NCBI GenBank assembly: GCA_024228555.1
Contig: JAAETI010000162.1
Coordinates: 23,001 to 87,000 of the forward strand
Origin: a bacterium
GTDB taxonomy: Bacteria; Actinomycetota; Acidimicrobiia; Spongiisociales; UBA5794
Reading direction: 5' to 3'
DNA: 64,000 bases
Shown here: positions 28,476 to 36,265 of the stretch, piece after piece
Numbering within the stretch: the stretch's first letter is position 1
How the letters are laid out: the number at the start of each line of letters is the position of its first letter
Made by a program: the position numbers and the translations under genes
Notes under the pieces: model-generated
Seen by the model: only the letters and a program-made list of their open reading frames with translations
Told to the model about the DNA's origin: nothing
The model's database searches: none

Positions 28476-29579
28476 TCAATCCAGCAGGACGCGAGCCGCC
28501 CAACCGACGGGATCACTGAGTTCCTCGAGACGGGGGAGCTTCTCCGGTTCCTCCCAAAGCCGTTGCAGCGTTTCAGACCCCCAGCGACGTTCGATGTCGG
28601 CGCAGAAGTTCGCAGCCTCGGAGCCCAGGTGGCGGTCCACCTGGAGACCAAGAAGCTGTTGGAGGAACTGCTCGGCCTCGTTCGGCTCGCTACGCCGGAG
28701 CTGTATTGCGGACTCGATCTCGCCGAGTTGAGGAATCAAGTCGGAAGCCGCGGTCCTAACCGCATAGTCGCCGAAACCTTCGATGAAGGCGATGAATGCC
28801 TGGATCGGCTTGAGCGCCTCAGCATCGTGCGAGCTTCCCAGCATCTTGGCCAGGCCACCTGGTTCGTCGACCAGACCTTCAAGAGCCGCGGGATCAGTCA
28901 TGCTCGCAGGGTCCTGGAGACCGCCGAGCATCTCCATCAAGCCCGAGGGATCGAATTCGATCGTCTCGTAGAACGACGAGACCGCATCAATGAAGTACCC
29001 GCGCACCCATTCGATATTCAGGATGGCGTGGTTGATGACCTCGCGCAGCACTGCCCACATTCTGATTTGGTGGGCTTCAATGTTGTGGTCCATCGCAAAG
29101 GCTTCAACGTTGGGCACGACCAGATAGAGACTCTCATGGTCCAAGGCGGGAAGCCCTGTATCGAATTGCCCAAGAACCCGATGGCTCATGAACCCGATCA
29201 TGGTGCCCGCCTGGATCCCGAGGATCGCAGGTGTCATCGGCGCCAGGAATGGGCTCGCCATCGCGGCCGGGCCACCGCCTTGGGTGAACTTGTCTGCCAA
29301 GGGCTCGATGAGATAGCGGAAGCTCTGTTCGTTGTTCTCTGCCCAAGTCTGGCGGTCTACCGGGAGGATGGCGTGAGTTGTCGATACGTCGAGGCTCAGC
29401 CGATCTGCCAGCCGTAGTTGTGCTGCGAGAGTGAGCTCTTGGTATTCCTCTGCGATCCTCGGTTCGATGGGCTCGGCTGCTCCGGCTAGGGATTGAGTGA
29501 TCTCCTTCCCCAGTTTCCAGTTGACCGGACCCGGGCTGTTGAGAAGTTCGAAGAGGCGGTCGAATAGATTGTCGCTCAT
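28476..29579 (-). CDS. DUF2342 (zinc metalloprotease-like) protein lacking the HExxH motif
   Basis: A 367-residue member of the actinobacterial DUF2342 family, sometimes called coenzyme F420 biosynthesis-associated protein or zinc-dependent metalloprotease. Typical members carry a HExxH motif after a WxAL helix. Here the equivalent stretch is MWAVLREVINHAILNIEWVR, residues 175-194: the first His is Arg179 and the second position is Asn183, with a His only at 184. Metal-dependent catalysis is therefore doubtful. GGAG lies 6 bases upstream of the ATG. It follows htrA by 11 bases, so the two form an operon. Confidence 0.8.
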   Translation of the reverse strand: MSDNLFDRLFELLNSPGPVNWKLGKEITQSLAGAAEPIEPRIAEEYQELTLAAQLRLADRLSLDVSTTHAILPVDRQTWAENNEQSFRYLIEPLADKFTQGGGPAAMASPFLAPMTPAILGIQAGTMIGFMSHRVLGQFDTGLPALDHESLYLVVPNVEAFAMDHNIEAHQIRMWAVLREVINHAILNIEWVRGYFIDAVSSFYETIEFDPSGLMEMLGGLQDPASMTDPAALEGLVDEPGGLAKMLGSSHDAEALKPIQAFIAFIEGFGDYAVRTAASDLIPQLGEIESAIQLRRSEPNEAEQFLQQLLGLQVDRHLGSEAANFCADIERRWGSETLQRLWEEPEKLPRLEELSDPVGWAARVLLD

Positions 29580-29590
29580 GTTTGGCTCCG

Positions 29591-30883
29591 TTAGATGTCG
29601 TCGGGGCGCACGCTGGGAACAACTTCGATTTCGAGCTGCTCCGACCCGCGGACGATAGAAAGCGTAACTACATCTCCGACCCGGAGGCGGCGCAGCCCGC
29701 TGATGAGGTCGTCGGGTGTGGCAACACTTAGGCCGTTGTACGAAGTGACCAGATCGCCGCGTTCGATACCGGCTTGCTCGGCTGCCGACAGCTCGATGGC
29801 GAAGTCGGTAACCAACGCGCCCGAGGGGATGAACGAGCCATCGCTCGTCTGTTCGAACGCGTTTTCGAGACGGACGCCCAGGAACGGGTGTGCCACCGTT
29901 CCAGTTTCGACAATCTCGTCGGTAATACGAGTCACTAGTTCGATGGGGATGGCAAAGCCGACGCCTTCGGCGCCGGCGCTGCTCAGCCCGATCGCAGAGG
30001 TAATGCCGAGAAGCCTGCCTTCGCTGTCGACGAGGGCGCCGCCGCTCGATCCTTCGGTTATTGGGGCGTCTGTCTGCAGCATGTCAAAGAGAGTGTCTGC
30101 CGCCTCCGGCCCGGTCGTGACCTGCCGTCCGAAGGCTGAGATGACACCTGCGGTTACCGATGACCCGCCGTCGAGTCCGAGCGGGCTACCGACGGCAATG
30201 GCGACCTGACCGATCTCGGCGGTCTCGGTGGACCCGATATCGATTGGAGTGAGACCGGTGGCATCGATCCGGAGCACGGCAAGATCAGTACGTCGATCAG
30301 AGCCGATGAGGTCAGCCTCATAGATGCGGCCGTCATCGAAAATGACCTGCACCCGGTCGGCGTCCTCTACGACGTGGTGGTTGGTTACCACGACACCATC
30401 GCTGGTGAGGACCACACCCGACCCTGAGGCAAAGGCGAGGAATGCCTCGTCGACGGTGCTGCCCACGTCGATCGTGACGATCGAAGGGACAACCTTGCGG
30501 GCGACTGCGGCGACGCTGGTTTGATCACCCTCGATGACCACCTCCCGGATCGCGACAGGTTCACCAGTGGCGGGGTCGATAGTGGTTTGGCTATCGAAGA
30601 CACCACCGGCCCACAGAATCGCCGCCAGCAGCCCCGCTCCGACAAGCCCGCCGAGGAGGGGAGCAAGCCAGGAAACGCGCACAAGCCAGGAAACGCGCGA
30701 TGGTGCTGCGGGCGACGGAGTCGTTGGCTCTGGAGCCACCGGCTCAGATACTGCGTACGGAAAAAGTGGCGGGTTGGCGGATGGCGGAGTGACGGTCACT
30801 ACCGGCGTGTCGGGTCCGTTCTCACGAGCGCGATCGGCCGGCGGCCGGAGGTCGTCCCACGAGTCCTGGTTAGTCTTGTCCAC
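29591..30883 (-). CDS. htrA: HtrA/DegP-like membrane-anchored serine protease with PDZ domain
   Basis: A 430-residue S1C protease for envelope quality control. A Pro-rich cytoplasmic N-terminus precedes one membrane helix at about 73-93 (LAPLLGGLVGAGLLAAILWA). The catalytic triad is His170 (VVTNHHVVED), Asp200 (RRTDLAVLRI) and Ser280 (TEGSSGGAL; the usual GNSGGPL is altered). A PDZ domain occupies about 335-425. Just before the helix, an 18-base direct repeat (30664-30697) duplicates the six residues VSWLVR. GTG 30883 has no ribosome binding site; a TACAAT -10 ends 7 bases upstream, so a leaderless mRNA is likely. It diverges from moaE across only 12 bases. Confidence 0.92.
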   Translation of the reverse strand: MDKTNQDSWDDLRPPADRARENGPDTPVVTVTPPSANPPLFPYAVSEPVAPEPTTPSPAAPSRVSWLVRVSWLAPLLGGLVGAGLLAAILWAGGVFDSQTTIDPATGEPVAIREVVIEGDQTSVAAVARKVVPSIVTIDVGSTVDEAFLAFASGSGVVLTSDGVVVTNHHVVEDADRVQVIFDDGRIYEADLIGSDRRTDLAVLRIDATGLTPIDIGSTETAEIGQVAIAVGSPLGLDGGSSVTAGVISAFGRQVTTGPEAADTLFDMLQTDAPITEGSSGGALVDSEGRLLGITSAIGLSSAGAEGVGFAIPIELVTRITDEIVETGTVAHPFLGVRLENAFEQTSDGSFIPSGALVTDFAIELSAAEQAGIERGDLVTSYNGLSVATPDDLISGLRRLRVGDVVTLSIVRGSEQLEIEVVPSVRPDDI

Positions 30884-30890
30884 GGAGTTG

Positions 30891-30896
30891 ATTGTA
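30891..30896 (-). promoter_or_regulatory. -10 element for leaderless htrA
   Basis: On the minus strand TACAAT (5 of 6 consensus) is followed by 7 bases and the htrA GTG. It overlaps the first base of the divergent moaE start codon, so any -35 lies inside the moaE coding region. Confidence 0.5.
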
Positions 30897-31366
30897 TGAC
30901 CTCAGACAAGCAAACAGAACGCCGCGATGATTTTGTAGCCGTGGGGCCGAACGTGATCGATGCCGGGGCGTTGATCGAGTTCACGACCACTCCCAGGTGC
31001 GGTGCGGTGTCGCTGTTTCTGGGGACCGTACGCGATCACTCCGAGGGCAAGGACGACGTTACCCATCTCGAATACGAAGCGTACGACGACGTCGTTGTGC
31101 AGAAGATCCAAGATATCGTCGACGAAGCGCACGGCAAGTGGTCGATCGAGAGAGTTGCTGCGGTCCATAGAGTCGGGTCGCTTGCTGTGGGCGAGTCGAG
31201 CGTTGCCGTGGCGGTTGGCTCCCGTCATCGCACTGAGGCGTTTTCGGCTGCTCGCTACATCATTGATGAGCTCAAGGCCAGGGTGCCGATTTGGAAGAAG
31301 GAGCACTGGCCGGGCGGCGCCGAGTGGGTACGTGAAGAGCTCGCGCATGGAGCAGGCGACCACTAG
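30896..31366 (+). CDS. moaE: Molybdopterin synthase catalytic subunit
   Basis: Transfers sulfur from MoaD thiocarboxylate to precursor Z to make molybdopterin. The 156-residue protein has CGAVSLFLGTVRDHSEGK, LEYEAYDDVVVQKIQDI, RVAAVHRVGSLAVGESSVAV, the conserved RHRTEAFSAARYIIDELKAR and the active-site lysines in VPIWKKEHWPGG. ATG 30896 has GGAG 8 bases upstream. No moaD or other cofactor gene is adjacent. The TAG stop overlaps the stop of the convergent HEAT-repeat gene by 4 bases. Confidence 0.93.
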   Translation: MTSDKQTERRDDFVAVGPNVIDAGALIEFTTTPRCGAVSLFLGTVRDHSEGKDDVTHLEYEAYDDVVVQKIQDIVDEAHGKWSIERVAAVHRVGSLAVGESSVAVAVGSRHRTEAFSAARYIIDELKARVPIWKKEHWPGGAEWVREELAHGAGDH

Positions 31367-31959
31367 TCGGTGGTCCTGCCAACCACCATCTCCGCCGCCT
31401 CTCGCACCATTGGATTTCGATCGGCAGCCGCTTGGCGGAGCGCCGCCTCGATCTCATCACCGTCGAATACCGACAGGGCTGGAACACAGCGTCGTCTGAT
31501 CTGGGGCGGCCCGCCGGCGATCAGGTCAAGGAGGGCGGGGACGGCCCTGTCGTCGCCGATTGCACCCAAAGCCGCCACTGCCGCCTCCCGGACCAGTTTG
31601 TCCTCGTCGTTGTCGGTGGCGTGTTGCAGCAGGACATCCACCGAGCTGTCCGCCGCGACTTCCCCCAGTGCCGTAGCCGCAGCTTCGCGAACCGCCGCGG
31701 CTTGGTCATCGAGTGCCAGCTCGAGAACCTGAGGGTCGGCGGTTCCGCTCAACCCAAGCACCTCTGCGCACTCGCGTCGCACCGTCGCATCGGGATCATC
31801 GGACAACATCGTGGTCAGGCGACCAAACAGTTGTGGATGACGCAGGCTGGCGGCGACGGCGACTCTCCGATTCGCCGGATCGGCTTCATTGAGAAACGCT
31901 CGCGGATCCTTGAGCAGGTTGGCGAGGATCTCCCTGGTCGGATTGTCGTTCATGGCCAT
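31363..31959 (-). CDS. HEAT-repeat protein
   Basis: A 198-residue all-helical protein with about five HEAT/PBS-lyase-like repeats, each with the pattern D..a.VR..AA.ALG: DDPDATVRRECAEVLGLSG, DDQAAAVREAAATALGEV, DEDKLVREAAVAALGAIGD, PQIRRRCVPAL and RNPMVREAAEMVVG. Such domains are protein-binding scaffolds or assist lyase/hydroxylase maturation; no specific partner is indicated. ATG 31959 or 31953 could start it and neither has a strong ribosome binding site. It is divergent from the TetR regulator. Confidence 0.82.
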   Translation of the reverse strand: MAMNDNPTREILANLLKDPRAFLNEADPANRRVAVAASLRHPQLFGRLTTMLSDDPDATVRRECAEVLGLSGTADPQVLELALDDQAAAVREAAATALGEVAADSSVDVLLQHATDNDEDKLVREAAVAALGAIGDDRAVPALLDLIAGGPPQIRRRCVPALSVFDGDEIEAALRQAAADRNPMVREAAEMVVGRTTD

Positions 31960-32028
31960 AAACGGTAACCGACCATGCAACACGCCCTGCCACTCCCGGT
32001 CCGCAAGTAGGTCGACCTCAACTACTCG

Positions 32029-32058
32029 TTGACAGGGCAAGGAATATGTCGTTACGCT
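32029..32058 (+). promoter_or_regulatory. Promoter of the tetR-paa operon
   Basis: A perfect TTGACA (32029-32034) and TACGCT (32053-32058) are 18 bases apart; transcription would start about 7 bases later, immediately before the palindromic operator. Confidence 0.6.
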
Positions 32059-32068
32059 CCCCGCACTG

Positions 32069-32086
32069 AACGAACGGTCGTTCGTT
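32069..32086 (+). promoter_or_regulatory. PaaR-like operator overlapping the tetR transcription start
   Basis: AACGAAC and GTTCGTT form 7-base arms around GGTC. The core 32071-32084 (CGAACGGTCGTTCG) fits the CNAACGNNCGTTNG pattern I recall for the TetR-family phenylacetate repressor PaaR of Thermus. It lies between the promoter and the TTG start. Confidence 0.7.
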
Positions 32087-32104
32087 TGGTGGAGGGAGAT
32101 CAGC

Positions 32105-32728
32105 TTGGGTCCGACCGACGCAAGCGCGTCCGTAGCCGCAGTCTCAGGATCGCCCCGGACTCGGGAAGACGTGGTTACCGCTGCTAGCAAACTGTTTGCT
32201 AGCCGCGGCTTTCACGGCACGTCGATGCGAGATCTCGGGGATGAGCTAGGGATGCTTGGCTCATCCCTCTACTCCCACGTACGGGGCAAGAACGAGCTGC
32301 TGGTCGAGGTGATTGCCAGGGGAACCCGCTTCTTCAATGGCGTGGTTGCCGAGGCTGAGGCCGCAGGCGGCTCAGCCAAGGATCGGCTTCGCCGCCTGGT
32401 TAGCGGGCACGTGCAGGTTGTAGTCGGGCACATCGATGAGTCACGGACCTTCCTGTTCGAGTCACGTTTCCTACCCGCCGCCGACCGTGGCCGGATTATC
32501 GAGATGCGCGACGACTATGAAGCCGCCTACAGACAGGCCATCCGCGATGGCATTGATGAGGGCTCCTTTACCGCGGACATCGACCCAGCCACGACCGCGA
32601 TCTTCATTCTCTCGATCTTGAACGCTCTCATCCGGTGGTACCGACCGAGTGGAGACCGCGATGCTGACGCCATAGGCGCTGAGATGTGGGCTTTCATTGA
32701 GAACGGTGTTGTCAGGAGCGAGCGATGA
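32105..32728 (+). CDS. TetR-family repressor, PaaR-like
   Basis: A 207-residue regulator. The helix-turn-helix spans about residues 18-62 (RTREDVVTAASKLFASRGFHG, SMRDLGDELGMLGSSLYSHV), and the C-terminal ligand domain resembles KstR/FadR-type acyl-CoA sensors. TTG 32105 follows GGAGGGAG by several bases. It heads an overlapping operon with paaG, a 3-hydroxyacyl-CoA dehydrogenase, a thiolase and paaN. The operator in its own leader implies autoregulation and repression of the operon. Phenylacetyl-CoA or another acyl-CoA as inducer is inference from context. Confidence 0.85.
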   Translation: MGPTDASASVAAVSGSPRTREDVVTAASKLFASRGFHGTSMRDLGDELGMLGSSLYSHVRGKNELLVEVIARGTRFFNGVVAEAEAAGGSAKDRLRRLVSGHVQVVVGHIDESRTFLFESRFLPAADRGRIIEMRDDYEAAYRQAIRDGIDEGSFTADIDPATTAIFILSILNALIRWYRPSGDRDADAIGAEMWAFIENGVVRSER

Positions 32729-33513
32729 CTGACTCGATCTTGGTCGCCGATGCTGACGGTCTCCGTTCAATAACGCTCAACCGGCCCGACCGCCTCAACG
32801 CATTCACAACAGAGATGCTCAACACGTTTAACGCGGCTCTTACCGATGCTGCTGCGGATGACTCGGTGCGCACTGTCTTGATCACCGGTTCGGGACGTGG
32901 GTTTTGCGCCGGACAGGACCTCAACGACCGCTCCGTTGCCCCCGGTGGGGCCGCCCCCGACCTTGGTGAGTCACTCGAGAATCGCTACAACCCAGCCGTC
33001 CGCACCATCCGAACTATGGCCAAGCCGGTTGTGATTGCAGTCAACGGTGTTGCCGCCGGTGCCGGCGCCAACCTCGCCCTGGCCGGCGACCTCGTGTTTG
33101 CAGCGAAATCGGCCAAGTTCATTCAGTCGTTTGCAAGGATCGGGCTCATTCCTGATTCCGGGGGAACCTACTTTCTCCCACGACGGGTGGGGTCCGCACG
33201 AGCGATGGGTCTGGCATTGCTGGGCGATGCGATTGGAGCCGAGCAGGCCGCCGACTGGGGCCTCATCTGGCGGGCGGTTGACGACGAGCAGTTGCTCGAG
33301 ACGGCAGGTGAGCTAGCGAGGCAACTGGCGGCAGGGCCGACCGCTGGTTTCGCCAAGACCAAGCAAGCGCTCAACGCCTCCGGCGGCAACTCCCTGGATG
33401 CTCAACTCGACCTAGAACGAGATCTCCAGCAGGCAGCAGGTCACTCCAATGACTACACCGAGGGTGTCGCCGCATTCCTCGAGAAACGTCCGCCCGTATT
33501 CGGGGGTTCATGA
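32725..33513 (+). CDS. paaG: Enoyl-CoA hydratase/isomerase, PaaG-like
   Basis: A 262-residue crotonase-fold enzyme. In the phenylacetate pathway PaaG isomerises the ring 1,2-epoxide of phenylacetyl-CoA to the oxepin. The oxyanion-hole motifs are FCAGQDLNDRS and GVAAGAGANLALAGDLV, followed by FARIGLIPDSGGTYFLPR. The acidic residue in IPDSGG corresponds to PaaG-type isomerases rather than the Glu pair of ordinary hydratases. The start overlaps the tetR stop (ATGA) and the end overlaps the next gene (ATGA). Confidence 0.87.
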   Translation: MTDSILVADADGLRSITLNRPDRLNAFTTEMLNTFNAALTDAAADDSVRTVLITGSGRGFCAGQDLNDRSVAPGGAAPDLGESLENRYNPAVRTIRTMAKPVVIAVNGVAAGAGANLALAGDLVFAAKSAKFIQSFARIGLIPDSGGTYFLPRRVGSARAMGLALLGDAIGAEQAADWGLIWRAVDDEQLLETAGELARQLAAGPTAGFAKTKQALNASGGNSLDAQLDLERDLQQAAGHSNDYTEGVAAFLEKRPPVFGGS

Positions 33514-35060
33514 TGACGACACCCATTTCCGCCGGCAGCCCCGTCGCCGTTGTCGGCGCCGGAACGATGGGGGCAGGTATTGCCCAAGTAGCAGCAGCCG
33601 CCGGCCATCCAGTGGTTCTCTTTGATGCCGTCGAAGGCGCCGCCGACAAGGCCCTGGCCGACTTGCGTACCCGCATGGAGAAATCCGTTGAGAGGGGCCG
33701 CCGCACCGAGGAGGAAGCGCAGCGGATCATCGGGCTCGTCGTCGGTTGTGGATGGCTTGCCGAATGTGCCTCCGCCTCGTTGGTAATCGAGGCGATCATC
33801 GAGGATCTCCACACAAAGCGGAAGGTCTTTGCCGAAATCGAAGAGCTGGCGGATCCTGGTGCGATCCTGGCCACCAACACATCGTCCCTCTCGGTAACGG
33901 CTATCGCTGCCGAGCTGAAGCGGCCCGAACGGTTTGTGGGTATGCACTTCTTCAACCCGGCCCCTGCCATGCCACTCGTCGAGATCGTATCCGGAGCCAG
34001 AACCGATGCAGAAGTTGCCGACGTCGCAGCCGCCACCGTCGAGGTGTGGGGCAAGGAACCTGTCCGGTGTTTGTCGACTCCGGGGTTCATTGTCAACCGG
34101 GTTGCTCGGCCGTTCTATGGAGAGAGTCTGCGGTTGGCCTCCGACCGTATTGCCGACTACGCGACGATCGATGCGCTCTTTGTCGGCTCCGGCAGGTTCC
34201 GGATGGGCCCATTCGCCTTGATGGATCTTGTCGGGCTCGATGTCAATCTTGCTGTCTCAAAGTCGGTTTTCGCACAAACGTTCCACGATGCCCGCTTCGC
34301 CCCCCACGTTCTGCAGCAGAGTCTTGTCGACGCGGGGAATCTGGGTCGAAAGACCGGCGAGGGCTTCTTCGAGTATGGGAAGTCAGCCACCAAAGCGGTT
34401 CCCCAAACCGTGGCGCAGCAGGTCGCTCCTGCGAATGTTGAGGCTCACGGTGACCTCGGTTGGGCAGCCGGACTCACCTCGCGTCTCTTGGCATCAGGTG
34501 TCGAGGTGGACTCAGTCCCCGCGGGTGGCCCTGGCCATTTCATTTTCGACGGTGTTCACCTCGTACCAACCGATGGCCGAACCGCCACCGAACTGGCCGC
34601 CGCCGAGGTATTTGGTAGCCCGAATGTCGTGGTGTTCGACCTCGTCCACGATTGGCACAATGTGGCCCGCGTTGGCATCGCCCGCGCCGATCAAGCCGAT
34701 CCGAGCGTCGTGGAGCGAGTCGCCGGCCTGTTCCAGGCAATCGGTTGTCAGGTGAGCCAGATTGACGACGCACACGGCATGGTTGTGATGCGAACCGTTG
34801 CCCAGCTTGCCGCGGTGGCCGCCGATACCGTTGCCGCCGGTATTGCCACAGCCAGTGACGTCGATACCGCTATGCGGCTCGGTACCAACTACCCATCGGG
34901 GCCGCTGGAGTGGGCAGATTTGATCGGCATCGAAGTCATTGCTGCAGTGTTGCGCAACGTTCGCCACGGCTACGGGGAGGATCGATATCGGGTTCCCGCG
35001 CTGATCTCTCGACGTGCGGCGACCAATCAGCCGATCCGCAAGGAGATTGCCGATGTCTGA
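33510..35060 (+). CDS. paaH: 3-hydroxyacyl-CoA dehydrogenase, PaaH-like (double C-terminal domain)
   Basis: A 516-residue NAD enzyme; PaaH oxidises 3-hydroxyadipyl-CoA. The nucleotide fold begins VAVVGAGTMGAGIAQVAAAAG, with ATNTSSLSVTAIA, GMHFFNPAPAMPLVEIV and STPGFIVNRVARPFYGE. Two 3HCDH C-terminal domains follow; the second ends TNYPSGPLEWADLIG. This longer architecture is typical of PaaC/PaaH (about 500 residues) rather than the roughly 280-residue FadB2 type. It overlaps the genes on both sides. Confidence 0.9.
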   Translation: MMTTPISAGSPVAVVGAGTMGAGIAQVAAAAGHPVVLFDAVEGAADKALADLRTRMEKSVERGRRTEEEAQRIIGLVVGCGWLAECASASLVIEAIIEDLHTKRKVFAEIEELADPGAILATNTSSLSVTAIAAELKRPERFVGMHFFNPAPAMPLVEIVSGARTDAEVADVAAATVEVWGKEPVRCLSTPGFIVNRVARPFYGESLRLASDRIADYATIDALFVGSGRFRMGPFALMDLVGLDVNLAVSKSVFAQTFHDARFAPHVLQQSLVDAGNLGRKTGEGFFEYGKSATKAVPQTVAQQVAPANVEAHGDLGWAAGLTSRLLASGVEVDSVPAGGPGHFIFDGVHLVPTDGRTATELAAAEVFGSPNVVVFDLVHDWHNVARVGIARADQADPSVVERVAGLFQAIGCQVSQIDDAHGMVVMRTVAQLAAVAADTVAAGIATASDVDTAMRLGTNYPSGPLEWADLIGIEVIAAVLRNVRHGYGEDRYRVPALISRRAATNQPIRKEIADV

Positions 35061-36255
35061 GGCGTTCATCTGTGATGCTATCCGTACCCCGGTTGGGCGA
35101 TTTGGTGGCGCATTGGCCGCGGTGCGACCCGACGATCTGCTCGCCCACACGATGCGAACCTTGATGGAGCGCAATCCCAGCGTGGACTGGGCTGCGACTG
35201 ACGATGTGATGATGGGTGCCGCCAACCAGGCCGGGGAGGACAACCGCAACGTCGGTCGGATGGCGGTGCTCCTGTCGGGTATGGAACCCGCCGTACCCGG
35301 AACCACAATCAACCGGCTGTGCGGATCAGGGATGGAGGCCGTTGGCTATGCAGCCAGGTCAATCAAGACTGGTGAAGCCGACCTGATCATGGCGGGCGGC
35401 GTCGAGTCGATGAGTCGAGCTCCCAAAGTCATGGCGAAGGCCGAAGCTGCGTTCAGCCGTGTGACCGAGGTTTATGACACCACCATTGGCTGGCGGTTCA
35501 CCAATCCCAAGCTTGCCGAGCGGTTTGGCAAGGACGAGATGCCCGGTACTGCTGAAAACGTCGCGGTCGAATTCGATATCTCACGTGAGGACCAGGATGC
35601 TTTCGCCCTGCGTAGCCAGCAGCGCACCGCGGCTGCGATTGCTTCCGGACGGTTGGGCCAGGAGATCGTGCCCGTCGTGATTCCGCAAAGGCGTGGCGAT
35701 GCGATCACCGTGGACACCGACGAGCATCCCCGCCCAGACACCGACCTCGAGAAGCTGACACGACTCCGCCCGATCTTCGAAGGCGGGACCATCACCGCAG
35801 GCAACGCCTCCGGCATCAACGACGGCGCCGCCTCAGTGCTGGTCGCCTCCGAGGCTGCCATTGCCAAGTACGGGCTAACTCCGCAGGCACGCATCTTGGG
35901 GATGGCAACCGCAGGCGTGCCTCCACGCATCATGGGGGTCGGTCCGGTCCCCGCCACGCAGAAACTGCTGGACCGTATGGGAATCACTCTCGACCAGATC
36001 GGCGTAATCGAACTCAACGAGGCGTTTGCATCACAGGCGCTGGCATGTCTTCGGCAACTCGGACTGGCCGACGATGCCGAGCATGTCAACGTCAACGGCG
36101 GTGCCATTGCGATCGGGCATCCGCTCGGCATGACAGGGGCTCGGCTGGTAGCGACGGCAACACGACAGCTAGGTGAATCAGATCAGAAGTACGCCCTGAC
36201 CACGATGTGCATCGGGGTCGGGCAGGGGATCGCCATGCTCATAGAGAAGGCTTGA
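35053..36255 (+). CDS. paaJ: Acetyl-CoA acyltransferase, beta-ketoadipyl-CoA thiolase-like
   Basis: A 400-residue degradative thiolase; PaaJ cleaves 3-oxoadipyl-CoA (and the dehydro form) to acetyl-CoA and succinyl-CoA. The nucleophile is Cys90 in NRLCGSGMEA; His356 (AIAIGHPLG) and Cys386 (CIGVGQG) complete the active site. It begins AFICDAIRTPVGRFGGALA. ATG 35053 has AGGAG 7 bases upstream and overlaps the previous stop by 8 bases. Context, rather than sequence alone, points to the beta-ketoadipyl substrate. Confidence 0.88.
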   Translation: MSEAFICDAIRTPVGRFGGALAAVRPDDLLAHTMRTLMERNPSVDWAATDDVMMGAANQAGEDNRNVGRMAVLLSGMEPAVPGTTINRLCGSGMEAVGYAARSIKTGEADLIMAGGVESMSRAPKVMAKAEAAFSRVTEVYDTTIGWRFTNPKLAERFGKDEMPGTAENVAVEFDISREDQDAFALRSQQRTAAAIASGRLGQEIVPVVIPQRRGDAITVDTDEHPRPDTDLEKLTRLRPIFEGGTITAGNASGINDGAASVLVASEAAIAKYGLTPQARILGMATAGVPPRIMGVGPVPATQKLLDRMGITLDQIGVIELNEAFASQALACLRQLGLADDAEHVNVNGGAIAIGHPLGMTGARLVATATRQLGESDQKYALTTMCIGVGQGIAMLIEKA

Positions 36256-36265
36256 AAGGACGATG

